The notes beneath the pieces were generated by a model that worked only from the letters and a program-made list of their open reading frames with translations, did no database searches and had not been told where the DNA came from. A stretch of DNA of 64,000 nt from Conservatibacter flavescens (GTDB lineage Bacteria; Pseudomonadota; Gammaproteobacteria; Enterobacterales; Pasteurellaceae). Below are positions 50,637 to 61,028 of the stretch, piece after piece (positions within the stretch are counted from its first letter, which is position 1; each line of letters begins with the position of its first letter). Made by a program: the position numbers and the translations under genes. Location: positions 310,001 to 374,000 of the forward strand of contig NZ_PHHA01000002.1 of assembly GCF_002795425.1 (NCBI RefSeq), read 5' to 3'.

Positions 50637-51099
50637 TACTTGCCCCACTTCATCTCAATCTATTATTTGATGTGTATTTTTAAGCGGTCACAGCAGTTAT
50701 TTCACATCTCTTAAACCCAAAATATTCCGCTTACTTTTTATTAACGACCTAAATTGGTTCTGAATTATACACGATTCTGTTAATGATATAACCTTTATTT
50801 ATAAAAAATAATAATGATATTGTGAAAACGACATTTATGCTAAATTTAACACATATAAGGACTTGCTTTCATTGTGACATGAATGCAGTTTTAAAAAGAT
50901 TAAACGAAACAATAGACATAATTTTCCTTTCGGCCGTACGAGCTTAACAATTTTTTATGACAATTTAATGACAATTCTCATTTTTAAAGGTTAGACCAGA
51001 TAAAATATTGTTAATATAATCAATTAATTATAGAATTCAATTGCAGACGATAGACTAATTTTTCAAAACTTCCCCTTATAATCATATGGAGAATTCCCA
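50637..51099. other. Divergent intergenic region yciO / ppk1
   Basis: 463 AT-rich bases with no credible gene. The clearest element is a Pho-box-like direct repeat at 50952-50974. It must also hold the promoters of both flanking genes, which I could not place with confidence. No uptake signal is present. Confidence 0.5.
50952..50974 (-). promoter_or_regulatory. Pho-box-like direct repeat upstream of ppk1
   Basis: On the minus strand TGTCATTAAATTGTCATAAA repeats TGTCAT with an 11-base period, close to the PhoB consensus CTGTCATAWAWCTGTCAY. It lies about 125 bases before ppk1 but in the reverse orientation to that gene. Confidence 0.5.
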
Positions 51100-53187
51100 A
51101 TGTTCGTTTTGAAAGATAATGACACAAAATACACCGCAAAAGAGATCAGCTGGCTTGCATTTAATGAACGAGTATTACAAGAAGCAGCTGATGAAAATAA
51201 TCCCCTATTGGAACGCATTCGCTTTTTAGGTATTTTTGCCTCCAACCTAGATGAATTTTATCAAGTGCGTTTTGCAAATTTAAAACACCAGCTTTTGCTT
51301 ATTCCTAAGCAACATTCTGAACAGGCAAAACAAATACGTTCATACATTAAGTCTATTCAAAAAAGAACGGAAGAACTCAATAAAAAATTCTCAGAGATAT
51401 ACAACCGTTTAATGCTACGCTTGGCAAAACATAAAATCTTTTTAATCAATGAAAATCAATTATCCAGTTATCATCAAAATTGGTTAAAAGATTATTTTCG
51501 TAAAGAAATCAAAAAATATATTTTTCCCATCATCTTAAATGAAGAGATCGATCTTTCCACTTCATTAAGTTCCCACAATTCCAACTTAATCGTGGTATTA
51601 AAGAAAAATAATAAAATTACACAGTTAGCCGTACTTCCTATTCCGTCTGATAAAATTCCTCGTTTTGTCGTCTTACCCAAAGAACGCTATAAACGTCACC
51701 AGCGCATTATTCTATTGGATAATATTTTGCGTCTTTGTCTGGAAGATTTATTCTCTAATTCTGTATTCAAATATGATGAAATCAATGCCTATGCGATTCG
51801 TATGACTCGCGATGCTGAATATGACTTGATTACTGAAGTAGAATATAGCTTATTAGAACTGATGTCTTCCAGTCTTAAACAACGTATTGCCGCACAACCA
51901 GTACGCTTTTTATATGAAAAAACCATGCCTAAAGCCTTACTTAATCTTCTTAAAGAACGGCTAAACATGACGAGTCTTGATTCTATTGAGGCGGGTGAAC
52001 GTTATTTAAGCTTTAGGCATCTATTACAATTTCCTTCATTAGATAAAAAAGAATTATTAAACGAGCCTCTAGCGGTCATTAATCACCCACAAATCAAACC
52101 TGGCTACCCTATTTTAGATGCGATTCGTCAAAAAGACATTTTGCTCTATTATCCTTACCATAGTTTCGATACGATTTGTGAGCTATTCCGACAAGCATCT
52201 TTTGATCCTTATGTGGTATCTTTAAAAATCAATTTATACCGTGTCGCTTCCCACTCTCGTATTATTGAAGCCTTAATCAATGCTGCCAATAATGGCAAAA
52301 AAGTGACGGTAATTATTGAATTACAAGCACGTTTTGATGAAGAAGCGAATATTCACTGGGCTAAAAAATTGACCGATAATAATATAAAAGTGGTTTTTTC
52401 ATCACCTGGATTTAAAATTCACTCTAAACTCTTTTTAATCACCCGACAAGAAGAGAATAAGCTTGTGGAGTATGCTCATATTGGCACAGGAAACTTCCAT
52501 GAAAATACAGCAAAAATTTATACTGATTTTGCTTTATTAACTCAAAACCCTGTGATTACCAAAGAGGTAAGCAATGTTTTTCGCTTTATTGAAATGCCAT
52601 TTAGCCCAAGCCAATTCAATGAATTATTCGTTTCTCCTGTCAATGTGCGTGACAAATTTGCCATGTTAGTCAAGCGAGAAATGAAAAATGCAAAAAAAGG
52701 CAAAAAAAGTGGTATTATTCTTAAAGTGAATAATCTGGTAGATCAAGAAATGGTTGATCTATTATACAGCGCAAGCCAAGCTGGGGTAAAAATTCAAATG
52801 ATCATTCGCGGTATGTGTTCATTACGCGCGGGTGTGAAAGGGTTGAGTGAAAATATTCATATTATTAGTATTGTGGATCGTTTCCTCGAACACCCTAGGG
52901 TCTATTATTTTGAGAATAACGGTAATCCTGATGTCTTTTTATCTTCTGCGGACTTAATGACACGCAATTTGGATCGCCGCATTGAAGTCGGTGTGCCAAT
53001 TTATGACGAAGACACGAAGCAATGTGTGATTGATATTCTCAATATTCAACTTGCGGATAATATAAAAGCCCGTATTATTGACGCTCAAGAAAAAAATGAA
53101 TATGTGAGAAATGACAATCCGCCTTGTCGTTCACAAATTGCAATACATCAATATCTCATGGATAAAACGAAAAAAACTAAAGATTAA
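51100..53187 (+). CDS. ppk1: Polyphosphate kinase 1
   Basis: Reversibly makes inorganic polyphosphate from ATP; membrane-associated in E. coli. It has 695 residues beginning DTKYTAKEISWLAFNERVLQEA, with NLDEFYQVRFANLK, the autophosphorylated His in FKIHSKLFLI and the second conserved His in HIGTGNFHENTAKIYTD. The start has a GGAGAA ribosome binding site. ppx follows 3 bases after its stop, so the two opposing enzymes form an operon. Confidence 0.96.
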   Translation: MFVLKDNDTKYTAKEISWLAFNERVLQEAADENNPLLERIRFLGIFASNLDEFYQVRFANLKHQLLLIPKQHSEQAKQIRSYIKSIQKRTEELNKKFSEIYNRLMLRLAKHKIFLINENQLSSYHQNWLKDYFRKEIKKYIFPIILNEEIDLSTSLSSHNSNLIVVLKKNNKITQLAVLPIPSDKIPRFVVLPKERYKRHQRIILLDNILRLCLEDLFSNSVFKYDEINAYAIRMTRDAEYDLITEVEYSLLELMSSSLKQRIAAQPVRFLYEKTMPKALLNLLKERLNMTSLDSIEAGERYLSFRHLLQFPSLDKKELLNEPLAVINHPQIKPGYPILDAIRQKDILLYYPYHSFDTICELFRQASFDPYVVSLKINLYRVASHSRIIEALINAANNGKKVTVIIELQARFDEEANIHWAKKLTDNNIKVVFSSPGFKIHSKLFLITRQEENKLVEYAHIGTGNFHENTAKIYTDFALLTQNPVITKEVSNVFRFIEMPFSPSQFNELFVSPVNVRDKFAMLVKREMKNAKKGKKSGIILKVNNLVDQEMVDLLYSASQAGVKIQMIIRGMCSLRAGVKGLSENIHIISIVDRFLEHPRVYYFENNGNPDVFLSSADLMTRNLDRRIEVGVPIYDEDTKQCVIDILNIQLADNIKARIIDAQEKNEYVRNDNPPCRSQIAIHQYLMDKTKKTKD

Positions 53188-53190
53188 ATT

Positions 53191-54714
53191 ATGAGTAAAC
53201 AAGCTACACCACAACTATTTGCAGCTGTTGATCTTGGGTCAAACAGCTTTCATATGATCATCGTTCGTATTGTTAACGGTTCCATTCAAGTATTATCGCG
53301 CCTTAAACAGCGTGTACAATTAGCCGAAGGATTAGATGAAAAAAATCATCTGAATCAAGCTGCAATCGAGCGTGGTGTCGCTTGTTTAGCCCTATTTGCT
53401 GAACGCTTACAAGGTATTCCTGCAGCCAATATACGCACGGTTGGCACTTACACCCTGAGAAGAGCGGTCAATAATCAGGATTTTTTAGACGCCGCAAAAG
53501 CGGTTTATCCTTTCGATATTCAAATTATCTCTGGTCAAGAAGAAGCCGAATTGATTTATTCAGGCGTCTCTCATACCCAACCTGAAAACGGGCGTAAGCT
53601 GGTTGTTGATATTGGTGGTGGCTCCACCGAAATGATCATTGGTGATAACTTTACACCATTACGTGCGGAAAGTCGTCACATTGGCTGTGTTAGCTTTGCT
53701 AAACAATTTTTTGACGAAAATAAAATCAGTGAAAAACAGTTTAATCATGCCTATCAAGAAGCGCTAACCCGTATTGAAGATTTATCATGGGATTATCGCA
53801 ATTTAGGCTGGCAATCTGTTTTAGGATCGTCAGGTACCATCAAAACCATTAGCCAAATTATGCTGGAAAATTTTAATAAAGATGGCATTATTACCGCTGA
53901 AAATTTACGTCAATTAACCGAACTGGTGCTAAAGACTGACAGCCTAGATAAGCTTAAAATTGCCGGTTTAAGCGACGATCGCGTGAACTTATTTCTACCC
54001 GGCTTGGCCATTTTAAGAGCTGTTTTTGAAACTTTCCGCATTGAACAAATGCGCTATTCTGATGGCGCATTACGTGAAGGTGTGATGTATGGTTTAGAAC
54101 AAAGCTTCCAAGTAGATGATATTCGAGAACGCACAATCAACAGCATTATGCGTAATTTTGCAGTTGATCGTGAGCAAGCGATGCGTGTAAGCAATACAGC
54201 TAATTTATTATTTAAAAAATACGCGCGCTGGCAAAATCTAACCCAAACAGATGAGCTACAAAGCATTCTCATCGCGGCCACAAAACTCTATGAAATAGGA
54301 TTAGTGCTCAACCATAGTGGGATACAAAAACACTCAGCCTACATGTTGCAAAGTATGGAATTACCCGGTTTTTCTCCAGAGCAGAAACAATTGTTGGTTC
54401 ATCTTGTGCGTTTTCATGTAAAATCCTTTAAAAATATGGAATTACCACAACATGAAAGCTATTTTCATCGCCAAGACATCATTGCTTTAACCTTAATTAT
54501 GCGGCTTGCGGTCATCATTAATCGCTCTCGTCAGGCCACTGAACTCACAGAAAACTATATTTTGCACGTTAATCATGATGCAACACAATGGGAACTTGAG
54601 TTTGAAAACGGCTATCTTGCGCGCAATCCTCTATTACTAACGGATCTCAACGAAGAACAAGAATTACTCAAAGCCCTAGATATCCAACTAGATATCAAAG
54701 GAGGGAATGAATAA
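53191..54714 (+). CDS. ppx: Exopolyphosphatase (Ppx/GppA family)
   Basis: 507 residues with the ASKHA-fold phosphatase core AAVDLGSNSFHMIIVR, GTYTLRRAVN, ISGQEEAELIYSGV and VVDIGGGSTEMIIG, followed by an HD-like helical C-terminal region. It hydrolyses polyphosphate and possibly pppGpp. Full-length family members are about 500 to 513 residues. The position directly behind ppk1 favours Ppx over GppA. Confidence 0.93.
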   Translation: MSKQATPQLFAAVDLGSNSFHMIIVRIVNGSIQVLSRLKQRVQLAEGLDEKNHLNQAAIERGVACLALFAERLQGIPAANIRTVGTYTLRRAVNNQDFLDAAKAVYPFDIQIISGQEEAELIYSGVSHTQPENGRKLVVDIGGGSTEMIIGDNFTPLRAESRHIGCVSFAKQFFDENKISEKQFNHAYQEALTRIEDLSWDYRNLGWQSVLGSSGTIKTISQIMLENFNKDGIITAENLRQLTELVLKTDSLDKLKIAGLSDDRVNLFLPGLAILRAVFETFRIEQMRYSDGALREGVMYGLEQSFQVDDIRERTINSIMRNFAVDREQAMRVSNTANLLFKKYARWQNLTQTDELQSILIAATKLYEIGLVLNHSGIQKHSAYMLQSMELPGFSPEQKQLLVHLVRFHVKSFKNMELPQHESYFHRQDIIALTLIMRLAVIINRSRQATELTENYILHVNHDATQWELEFENGYLARNPLLLTDLNEEQELLKALDIQLDIKGGNE

Positions 54715-54729
54715 TCCCCCATAGTAAAA

Positions 54730-54756
54730 AGGACTGCTAAATTACATAGCAGTCCT
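54730..54756. terminator. Terminator between ppx and greA
   Basis: Perfect 10-base arms AGGACTGCTA and TAGCAGTCCT with a 7-base loop between convergent genes. The T-run is good on the minus strand (TTTTT), so it mainly serves greA. Confidence 0.8.
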
Positions 54757-54799
54757 AAACTAATCGTTTATTTTCGCTTCCGCATAGTAGGCACAATAT

Positions 54800-55276
54800 T
54801 TAGAGATAATTTACCTCAATAATATCAAATTCAACTGTGCCGCCCGGTGTTGTGATGGTTACTGTATCATCCACTTCTTTTCCCACCAATCCTCGCGCAA
54901 TGGGTGAATTAACCGATATTAGTCCTGCTTTGATATCAGCCTCATCATCACCAACAATGCGATAAGTCACTTCTTCATCTGAGGCGGTATTTAATAACAC
55001 AACCGTCGCACCAAAAATCACTTTGCCATTATTGGGGATTTTGGTCACATCAATCACTTGACTGTTAGCTAATTTTCCTTCAATTTCTTGAATACGTCCT
55101 TCGCAAAATCCTTGTTGCTCACGAGCAGCATGATATTCTGCATTTTCTTTTAAATCACCATGTTCACGTGCTTCGGCTATCGCATTAATAATTTCAGGGC
55201 GACGCACTGTTTTAAGAAATTCTAATTCTTCTCGTAATTGTTCCGCACCACGAACCGTCATAGGAATTTGTTTCAT
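54800..55276 (-). CDS. greA: Transcription elongation factor GreA
   Basis: Rescues backtracked RNA polymerase by stimulating transcript cleavage in the secondary channel. It has 158 residues, the standard length, starting [19 protein letters not shown]. The N-terminal coiled coil ([32 protein letters not shown]) with acidic tip and a FKBP-like C-terminal domain ([22 protein letters not shown]) are visible. A start at 55303 in frame lacks a ribosome binding site and is rejected. Confidence 0.96.
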   Translation of the reverse strand: MKQIPMTVRGAEQLREELEFLKTVRRPEIINAIAEAREHGDLKENAEYHAAREQQGFCEGRIQEIEGKLANSQVIDVTKIPNNGKVIFGATVVLLNTASDEEVTYRIVGDDEADIKAGLISVNSPIARGLVGKEVDDTVTITTPGGTVEFDIIEVNYL

Positions 55277-55455
55277 GATTACTTTCCCATAAAAATTAAA
55301 CAAAAAGAAATCCAGCCCTATTTTACCTAATAAGGCTGAATGATTTAAGGCCCATTGGCCAACGTAAAATTTAGTAATGATTATAACATAGCTAATAGGG
55401 TTTTCGTATAGCGATGTTATAATAATTCCTTTGCCTTATCATGTTAAATGAATCT

Positions 55456-56886
55456 ATGTCTAAATTACTTAAATCAACATTCGTTATTGGTAGCTTGTTC
55501 TTTCACACCGCTACGGCTCAAATCAGCGATATAAAACCCTTTCTTCAACCTCTACCTCAAGGAACAAGTCTCGGTTTTATCGCAAAAAATTTAACGCAAA
55601 ACCAGGTTATTGCCCAATACAACTCAGATACCTTCATGCTACCTGCCAGTACGCAAAAAGTACTCACCGCACTCACTGCAAAATTAGCATTAGGCGATTC
55701 ATTTCGTTTTTCCACTTCACTTTTAACTAACGGCACAATAAAAAATGGTATATTACAAGGTGATCTCATCGCCAAATTTACGGGAGATCCCGATCTCACC
55801 AGCGGTCAGTTAGCCAATCTATTAAGTGAACTGAAAAAACAAGGTATTCAAAAAATCAATGGTAACTTAATTTTAGATACGTCTGTGTTTGCAAGTCACG
55901 ATCGGGCGCCAGGTTGGATTTGGAATGATTTAACCATGTGCTTTAATTCGCCTCCCGCTGCAGTGAATATTGACAATAACTGTTTTTACGTTGATTTAGA
56001 GGCAAATCAGGATGTTGGACAACATGTAAAATTTAATGTTCCCGCCGCATTTCCTGTGCAAGTATTCGGACAAGTACGCATTGCAGATAAAAAAGAAGCA
56101 GGCTATTGCCAACTGGATGCTGTAGTGCATGATAATAATCGCTACCAAATAAAAGGCTGTCTTGCTCGACAAACGAAACCTTTTGCACTCAGTTTTGCGG
56201 TTCAAGATCCCGATGCTTATGCTGCCGCCATCATTCAGCGTCAATTAAAACGACTTAATATTGAATTCAAGGGGCAAGTTCAGCAACCGTTGACCCCACA
56301 ACAAGGAAAATTACTCGCAGAGCATTTATCTGCGCCCTTGCCAGATTTACTCACTAAAATGATGAAAAAATCGGATAACCAAATAGCCGATGCGCTCTTT
56401 CGCACTGTTGCTTACCATACTTACAAACGCCCAGCTTCTTTTCAATTAGGCACACTCGCCATGAAAAAAGTATTGAGCTCTCAAGCGGGTATCCAATTTG
56501 GCCATTCTGTGATTGCTGATGGCTCAGGGCTTTCTCGTCATAATTTAATTGCGCCAGAAACCATGTTACAAATACTTGAATATATTGCGAGGAATGAAGA
56601 AACATTAAACTTGATGGCCACTTTCCCTATTGCCGGAGTAGATGGCACATTAAGCGGGCGGGGTTCGATGATCAATGAACCCCTTGTGAAAAATATTAAA
56701 GCGAAAACAGGCGCATTAAAAGGAGTGTATAATTTAGCCGGATTTATGACCAACGCACAAGGCGAACACATTGCATTCGTCCAATTTATTAATGGTTATT
56801 CCACTGGAGAACACGAAAGCCGCACACAACGAGGCCCCCTAAATCGCTTTGAAAACAGCATTTACCAAGAGATATATCGTCAATAA
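55456..56886 (+). CDS. dacB: D-alanyl-D-alanine carboxypeptidase/endopeptidase PBP4
   Basis: 476 residues from ATG 55456, with a signal peptide MSKLLKSTFVIGSLFFHTATAQ; an ATG 15 bases upstream is equally open. Penicillin-binding motifs are SxxK in LPASTQKVLTAL, SxN in KKSDNQIADALF and KTG in AKTGALKGVYNLAGF. Acts in the periplasm on peptidoglycan crosslinks and stem peptides. It is divergent from greA, and convergent with cra across a hairpin. Confidence 0.95.
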   Translation: MSKLLKSTFVIGSLFFHTATAQISDIKPFLQPLPQGTSLGFIAKNLTQNQVIAQYNSDTFMLPASTQKVLTALTAKLALGDSFRFSTSLLTNGTIKNGILQGDLIAKFTGDPDLTSGQLANLLSELKKQGIQKINGNLILDTSVFASHDRAPGWIWNDLTMCFNSPPAAVNIDNNCFYVDLEANQDVGQHVKFNVPAAFPVQVFGQVRIADKKEAGYCQLDAVVHDNNRYQIKGCLARQTKPFALSFAVQDPDAYAAAIIQRQLKRLNIEFKGQVQQPLTPQQGKLLAEHLSAPLPDLLTKMMKKSDNQIADALFRTVAYHTYKRPASFQLGTLAMKKVLSSQAGIQFGHSVIADGSGLSRHNLIAPETMLQILEYIARNEETLNLMATFPIAGVDGTLSGRGSMINEPLVKNIKAKTGALKGVYNLAGFMTNAQGEHIAFVQFINGYSTGEHESRTQRGPLNRFENSIYQEIYRQ

Positions 56887-56920
56887 AAAATATTCTGATA
56901 AATCACCGCACTTTTTATCC

Positions 56921-56953
56921 AAATCCCTCTTATTTCACAACAAAGAGGGATTT
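56921..56953. terminator. Terminator between dacB and cra
   Basis: Perfect 11-base arms AAATCCCTCTT and AAGAGGGATTT with an 11-base loop between convergent genes. An uptake signal lies just before it (56905-56913). Confidence 0.75.
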
Positions 56954-56960
56954 GAATCAG

Positions 56961-57959
56961 TTACTCGCAGTTATTACACAGAATCTGACGAGGAATCACC
57001 TCTTCTTGATCATACTGTAATTTCTTACGTTTTAACTTAAACTCCACAGAGCGCAACAAAGCTTCCACAATTTTATCATGGTGTTGCACACTACAAACCA
57101 CCTTATTTGGGACTAAGTCTAACATCTCATGGTTTCCAAATGTTGCAATAACCATGTCTTCTGGAATGTGTTTAAACACTTTCAATAACGCCGCAAATAC
57201 ACCTTGCATGAGCGTTAGCGATGTCACAAAAATCGCATCAGGTAAAGGATTATTCTGCAACCAATCTACAAACGCTTCCGTCGCTTCATATTTATGAAAA
57301 CGATTGGCGTAAAGATATTCCACATTCACATTGTGTCGTGCAGCGGAACGCTCGAAACCTTGTTGACGATGATGGCTCATATCTAAATCAGCAACCGCGC
57401 CTAAAAACAAGACATTTTTAATATTATCTTGCACGGAAAATAACTTCTCCGCTAATAAATAAGCATCGTTTTCATCATCAGATAACACTTTCATGCCTTG
57501 TTCTGAATTACTACGACGATCAAAATAGATTAAAGGTGTTTCGCCACAATTTTCTTGATAAAACGTCGAATCTACCGGTAAGGAAGTCGAAACAATCAGC
57601 GCTTCTACTCTACGTTGAAATAAATTCGTTGCGCAGTTCATCTCATTTTCTGGGTTATCATTTGAACAAGCAATAATTAATTGATAACCTCTTTCGCGAC
57701 AACGATTTTCAAGGTGATTAGCAATTCTTGCATAGCTCATATTTTCAAAATCAGGAATAATGAGCCCTATAGTATTCGTTCGTCCTACCCTTAAGCCGGC
57801 CGCCATAGCGTTTGGCTTAAAGTTATATTGCTTAATTAGCGCACTTACTTTTTCAATTGTTTTATCACTGACGCGATATTCTTTTGCTTTGCCGTTAACG
57901 ACATAGCTTACTGTAGTCCGAGATACCCCGGCCAGTTTGGCAAGTTCATCTAATTTCAC
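56961..57959 (-). CDS. cra: LacI-family catabolite repressor/activator Cra (FruR)
   Basis: 332 residues. The LacI-type helix-turn-helix MKLDELAKLAGVSRTTVSYVVNGKAKEYRVSDKTIEKV has the KAKEYRVS insertion typical of Cra/FruR; the core is a periplasmic-binding-protein fold (TIGLIIPDFENMSYARIANHLE). In E. coli it controls carbon flow through glycolysis and gluconeogenesis in response to fructose-1-phosphate. It is monocistronic; no operon partner such as fruBKA is nearby. Confidence 0.92.
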   Translation of the reverse strand: MKLDELAKLAGVSRTTVSYVVNGKAKEYRVSDKTIEKVSALIKQYNFKPNAMAAGLRVGRTNTIGLIIPDFENMSYARIANHLENRCRERGYQLIIACSNDNPENEMNCATNLFQRRVEALIVSTSLPVDSTFYQENCGETPLIYFDRRSNSEQGMKVLSDDENDAYLLAEKLFSVQDNIKNVLFLGAVADLDMSHHRQQGFERSAARHNVNVEYLYANRFHKYEATEAFVDWLQNNPLPDAIFVTSLTLMQGVFAALLKVFKHIPEDMVIATFGNHEMLDLVPNKVVCSVQHHDKIVEALLRSVEFKLKRKKLQYDQEEVIPRQILCNNCE

Positions 57960-58247
57960 ATTTCACTCCTTTTAAATGTTAAGTTAGGTTTATGTTAATG
58001 GTTTTAAGAATTATAGCGAGTTTATTTTAATAAAAAAAGTACAGAATGACACAGATCCGCGCTTTAAAATCAATAAACTCGACTAAAATTTACCGCACTT
58101 TTAATACGTCAATTTTTTAAATGAATCACTTTAATTCAATTCCTTGTACCAACATCGCCAATTCCCTATTTTTCCGTTATAATAACAGCTATTTTATTGG
58201 GCAAATTCTCAATCAATCATCGCCCCTAAATATATTTGAGGTTTTTT

Positions 58248-59774
58248 ATGACTCCTGTTGTTGCCCTTGTCGGTCGTCCGAATGTTGGCAAATCGACTTT
58301 ATTTAACCGCCTAACGCGTACGCGTGATGCCTTAGTTGCTGATTTTCCAGGCTTAACCCGAGATCGTAAATATGGTCAAGCCAATATAGCCGGCTATGAA
58401 TTTATTGTTATTGATACGGGTGGTATTGATGGCACTGAAGAAGGCGTGGAAGAAAAAATGGCAGAACAATCCCTGCTAGCAATTGAAGAAGCGGATATTG
58501 TCCTATTCTTAGTTGATGCACGCGCTGGCTTAACTGCTGCTGACATTGGTATTGCACATTATCTACGCCAACGTCAAAATAAAACCACTATTGTCGTCGC
58601 TAACAAAACTGATGGCATTGATGCGGATTCCCATTGTGCAGAATTTTATCAGCTCGGTCTAGGAGAAATTGCGCAAATTGCCGCCTCTCAAGGGCGTGGC
58701 GTGCATCAATTAATGGAAAATGTCCTTGCCCCTTTCGCTGAGAATCTCAAACAACATGAAGAATCAGCAGAAAGTGCGGTGGAAAATAATGAAAATGTTG
58801 ATGAATCTGATGAATGGGAGCATGATTTCGATTTTTCTAACGAAAATGATACCGCACTTTTAGATGAAGCATTAGAAAATGAACAGACCGTAGAAGATAA
58901 AAATATCAAAATTGCTATTGTCGGCCGTCCAAATGTCGGAAAATCCACATTAACCAACCGAATTTTAGGCGAAGATCGCGTGGTAGTATATGATTTGCCC
59001 GGCACTACACGGGATAGTATTTATATCCCTATGGAGCGAGATGGCCAACATTATACAATTATAGATACCGCAGGTGTACGTAAGCGTGGAAAAGTCACCT
59101 TAACCGTAGAAAAGTTTTCGGTAATCAAAACCTTACAAGCGATTCAAGATGCCAACGTTGTACTCTTAACAATAGATGCTCGCGAAGGCATTTCTGATCA
59201 AGATTTGTCTCTTCTTGGTTTTATCCTGAATGCAGGGCGTTCATTAGTTATAGTGATCAATAAATGGGACGGTCTCAATCATGAGGTCAAAGATCAAGTT
59301 AAATCGGAACTCGATCGTCGTTTAGATTTTATTGACTTTGCGCGTGTTCACTTCATCTCTGCACTACATGGTAGTGGCGTGGGTAACTTATTTGATTCCA
59401 TTCAAGAAGCTTATGCCTGTGCAACTCAAAAAATGACAACCTCCATGTTGACGCGCATTCTGCAAATGGCTACCGATGAGCACCAGCCACCAATGGTTTC
59501 TGGCCGACGTATTAAATTAAAATACGCCCATCCCGGCGGATATAATCCACCGATTATTGTGATACATGGAAATCAGATGGACAAATTGCCTGACTCTTAT
59601 AAGCGCTATTTATCCAATTACTATCGTCGTAGTTTAAGAATTGTGGGTTCTCCTATCCGAATTTTATTTCAAGAAGGCAATAACCCATTTGCTGGACGTC
59701 GTAATACCTTAACACCAAACCAATTACGCAAGCGTAAGCGTTTGATGAAGTTTATTAAAAAATCAAAACGTTAG
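58248..59774 (+). CDS. der: Ribosome assembly GTPase Der (EngA)
   Basis: Essential GTPase for 50S subunit maturation. It has 508 residues with two G domains, each with GRPNVGKS (near residue 9 and in the second half), NKTD and NKWD motifs, joined by a long acidic linker, and a KH-like C-terminal domain ending in [16 protein letters not shown]. The ATG at 58248 has a GAGG ribosome binding site; an in-frame TTG at 58236 is unlikely. The linker carries two oppositely oriented uptake signals. Confidence 0.96.
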   Translation: MTPVVALVGRPNVGKSTLFNRLTRTRDALVADFPGLTRDRKYGQANIAGYEFIVIDTGGIDGTEEGVEEKMAEQSLLAIEEADIVLFLVDARAGLTAADIGIAHYLRQRQNKTTIVVANKTDGIDADSHCAEFYQLGLGEIAQIAASQGRGVHQLMENVLAPFAENLKQHEESAESAVENNENVDESDEWEHDFDFSNENDTALLDEALENEQTVEDKNIKIAIVGRPNVGKSTLTNRILGEDRVVVYDLPGTTRDSIYIPMERDGQHYTIIDTAGVRKRGKVTLTVEKFSVIKTLQAIQDANVVLLTIDAREGISDQDLSLLGFILNAGRSLVIVINKWDGLNHEVKDQVKSELDRRLDFIDFARVHFISALHGSGVGNLFDSIQEAYACATQKMTTSMLTRILQMATDEHQPPMVSGRRIKLKYAHPGGYNPPIIVIHGNQMDKLPDSYKRYLSNYYRRSLRIVGSPIRILFQEGNNPFAGRRNTLTPNQLRKRKRLMKFIKKSKR

Positions 59775-59780
59775 GGGTTA

Positions 59781-59827
59781 AAAGTGCGGTCTGTTTGCCA
59801 AAACTTTTCCCAAACAAACCGCACTTT
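59781..59827. terminator. Uptake-signal dyad terminator between der and dolP
   Basis: Arms AAAGTGCGGTCTGTTTG and CAAACAAACCGCACTTT (one mismatch) between convergent genes, 6 bases after the der stop. Confidence 0.82.
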
Positions 59828-59831
59828 ATGC

Positions 59832-60413
59832 TTAATTAATATAGGCAAATACTTTAATGACTTTTTGAACCCCTGCAACATTACGCGCAACTTCTGTTGC
59901 TGCATTGGCTTGATCTTGTGTCACATTTCCCATTAAAAAGACTTCACCATTTTCCGTGATCACTTTAACGCTGGTTGACTTCACTTGAGAATTAACCAAT
60001 AACTTTGATTTAATTTGTGTAGTAATCCAACTGTCTTTACTCACTTGTCCAATGGAAATCGGTGTGCCAATACGAATTTCGTTATACACATCTGTCACCC
60101 CTTCCACGCCACTGGCAAGGTTTTTTGCAATTTCTTTGAGGCTTTCTTGCGGTACTTGTCCAATTAACAGCACACGTCCGTTATAGGAAATCACATTCAC
60201 TCTGCCTTCTTCTTTAATTTGCTCATCTGATTTAATTGCAGAAGAAACTCTTTCTTCTAGGGTTTCATCATCTACTTGGGTCCCCAATGTTCTTGGGTCT
60301 GTTGCAACTTTGGTTGCCACAGCAGCCGTACCACCCACCACAGCGGCCGTAACACAGCCTTGTAATACTAACGCGGCACTTAATAACATAGCTAATTTAA
60401 ATTTTCTTTGCAT
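59832..60413 (-). CDS. dolP: Outer-membrane lipoprotein DolP (dual BON domain)
   Basis: 193 residues with a lipoprotein signal peptide and lipobox LQGC (Cys 20), then two BON domains (LEERVSSAIKSDEQIKEEGRVNVISYNGRVLLIGQ; ITTQIKSKLLVNSQVKSTSVKVITENGEVFLMGN). In E. coli DolP (YraP) preserves outer-membrane integrity and binds BAM and anionic lipids at the division site. It is the last gene of lpoA-yraN-diaA-dolP. Confidence 0.95.
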   Translation of the reverse strand: MQRKFKLAMLLSAALVLQGCVTAAVVGGTAAVATKVATDPRTLGTQVDDETLEERVSSAIKSDEQIKEEGRVNVISYNGRVLLIGQVPQESLKEIAKNLASGVEGVTDVYNEIRIGTPISIGQVSKDSWITTQIKSKLLVNSQVKSTSVKVITENGEVFLMGNVTQDQANAATEVARNVAGVQKVIKVFAYIN

Positions 60414-60424
60414 GATTTTCTCCT

Positions 60425-61021
60425 TTATTCTGATGGCGCGCTTGGCGCAAATAAAATCTGATAATCCACTAATTCACACAATGCATTAATCACAAAAAGA
60501 TGATTTTCTAAAATACGACTTTCTTTAGTAGCCGGCGACGCGATGGCCACATCATTTTCAGATAATGCACCATGTACATGATCATTCTGTGCATTTGTTA
60601 ATGCAACAACAGGAATATCTTTTCCCGCAGCCGCATGAATGACATTCACAATAACCTCTTCATTACCCGACGCCAGAACAATCAAAAGATCACCGGTTTG
60701 AGCCACCGCATTAAACTGGCGTTGGTACAATTGCATATGGTTATCATCAAAAATAATGGCGGAACCCACCGCACTATCTAATGAAAGTAATACCGCTGGA
60801 AAGCTTGGACGCTCAAATTCATAGCGATTGAGCAAATTGGCCACTAAAATTTGTGCATTTGCATAGCCACGCCCGTGACCACATACAATGATTTTATGTC
60901 CACTAATCAAACATTCCACCATTTTTTCCGCCGCTCGCATAATTGCATCAGGCAATAATTCCGCTGCAGAAATCTGAGTTTGTAAACTTTCTGTATAAAG
61001 ATCTTTAATCTTATCGCGCAT
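60425..61021 (-). CDS. diaA: DnaA initiator-associating protein DiaA (SIS domain)
   Basis: 198 residues from ATG 61021 (MRDKIKDLYTESLQTQ); an upstream ATG inside yraN is rejected. A SIS domain like GmhA is visible in IIVCGHGRGYANAQILVANLLNRYEFERPSFPAV and LLIVLASGNEEVIVNVIHAA. DiaA binds DnaA and helps its assembly at oriC. Gene context (lpoA-yraN-diaA-dolP) distinguishes it from GmhA. Gap to yraN is 7 bases. Confidence 0.92.
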   Translation of the reverse strand: MRDKIKDLYTESLQTQISAAELLPDAIMRAAEKMVECLISGHKIIVCGHGRGYANAQILVANLLNRYEFERPSFPAVLLSLDSAVGSAIIFDDNHMQLYQRQFNAVAQTGDLLIVLASGNEEVIVNVIHAAAGKDIPVVALTNAQNDHVHGALSENDVAIASPATKESRILENHLFVINALCELVDYQILFAPSAPSE

Positions 61022-61028
61022 AAAAACC

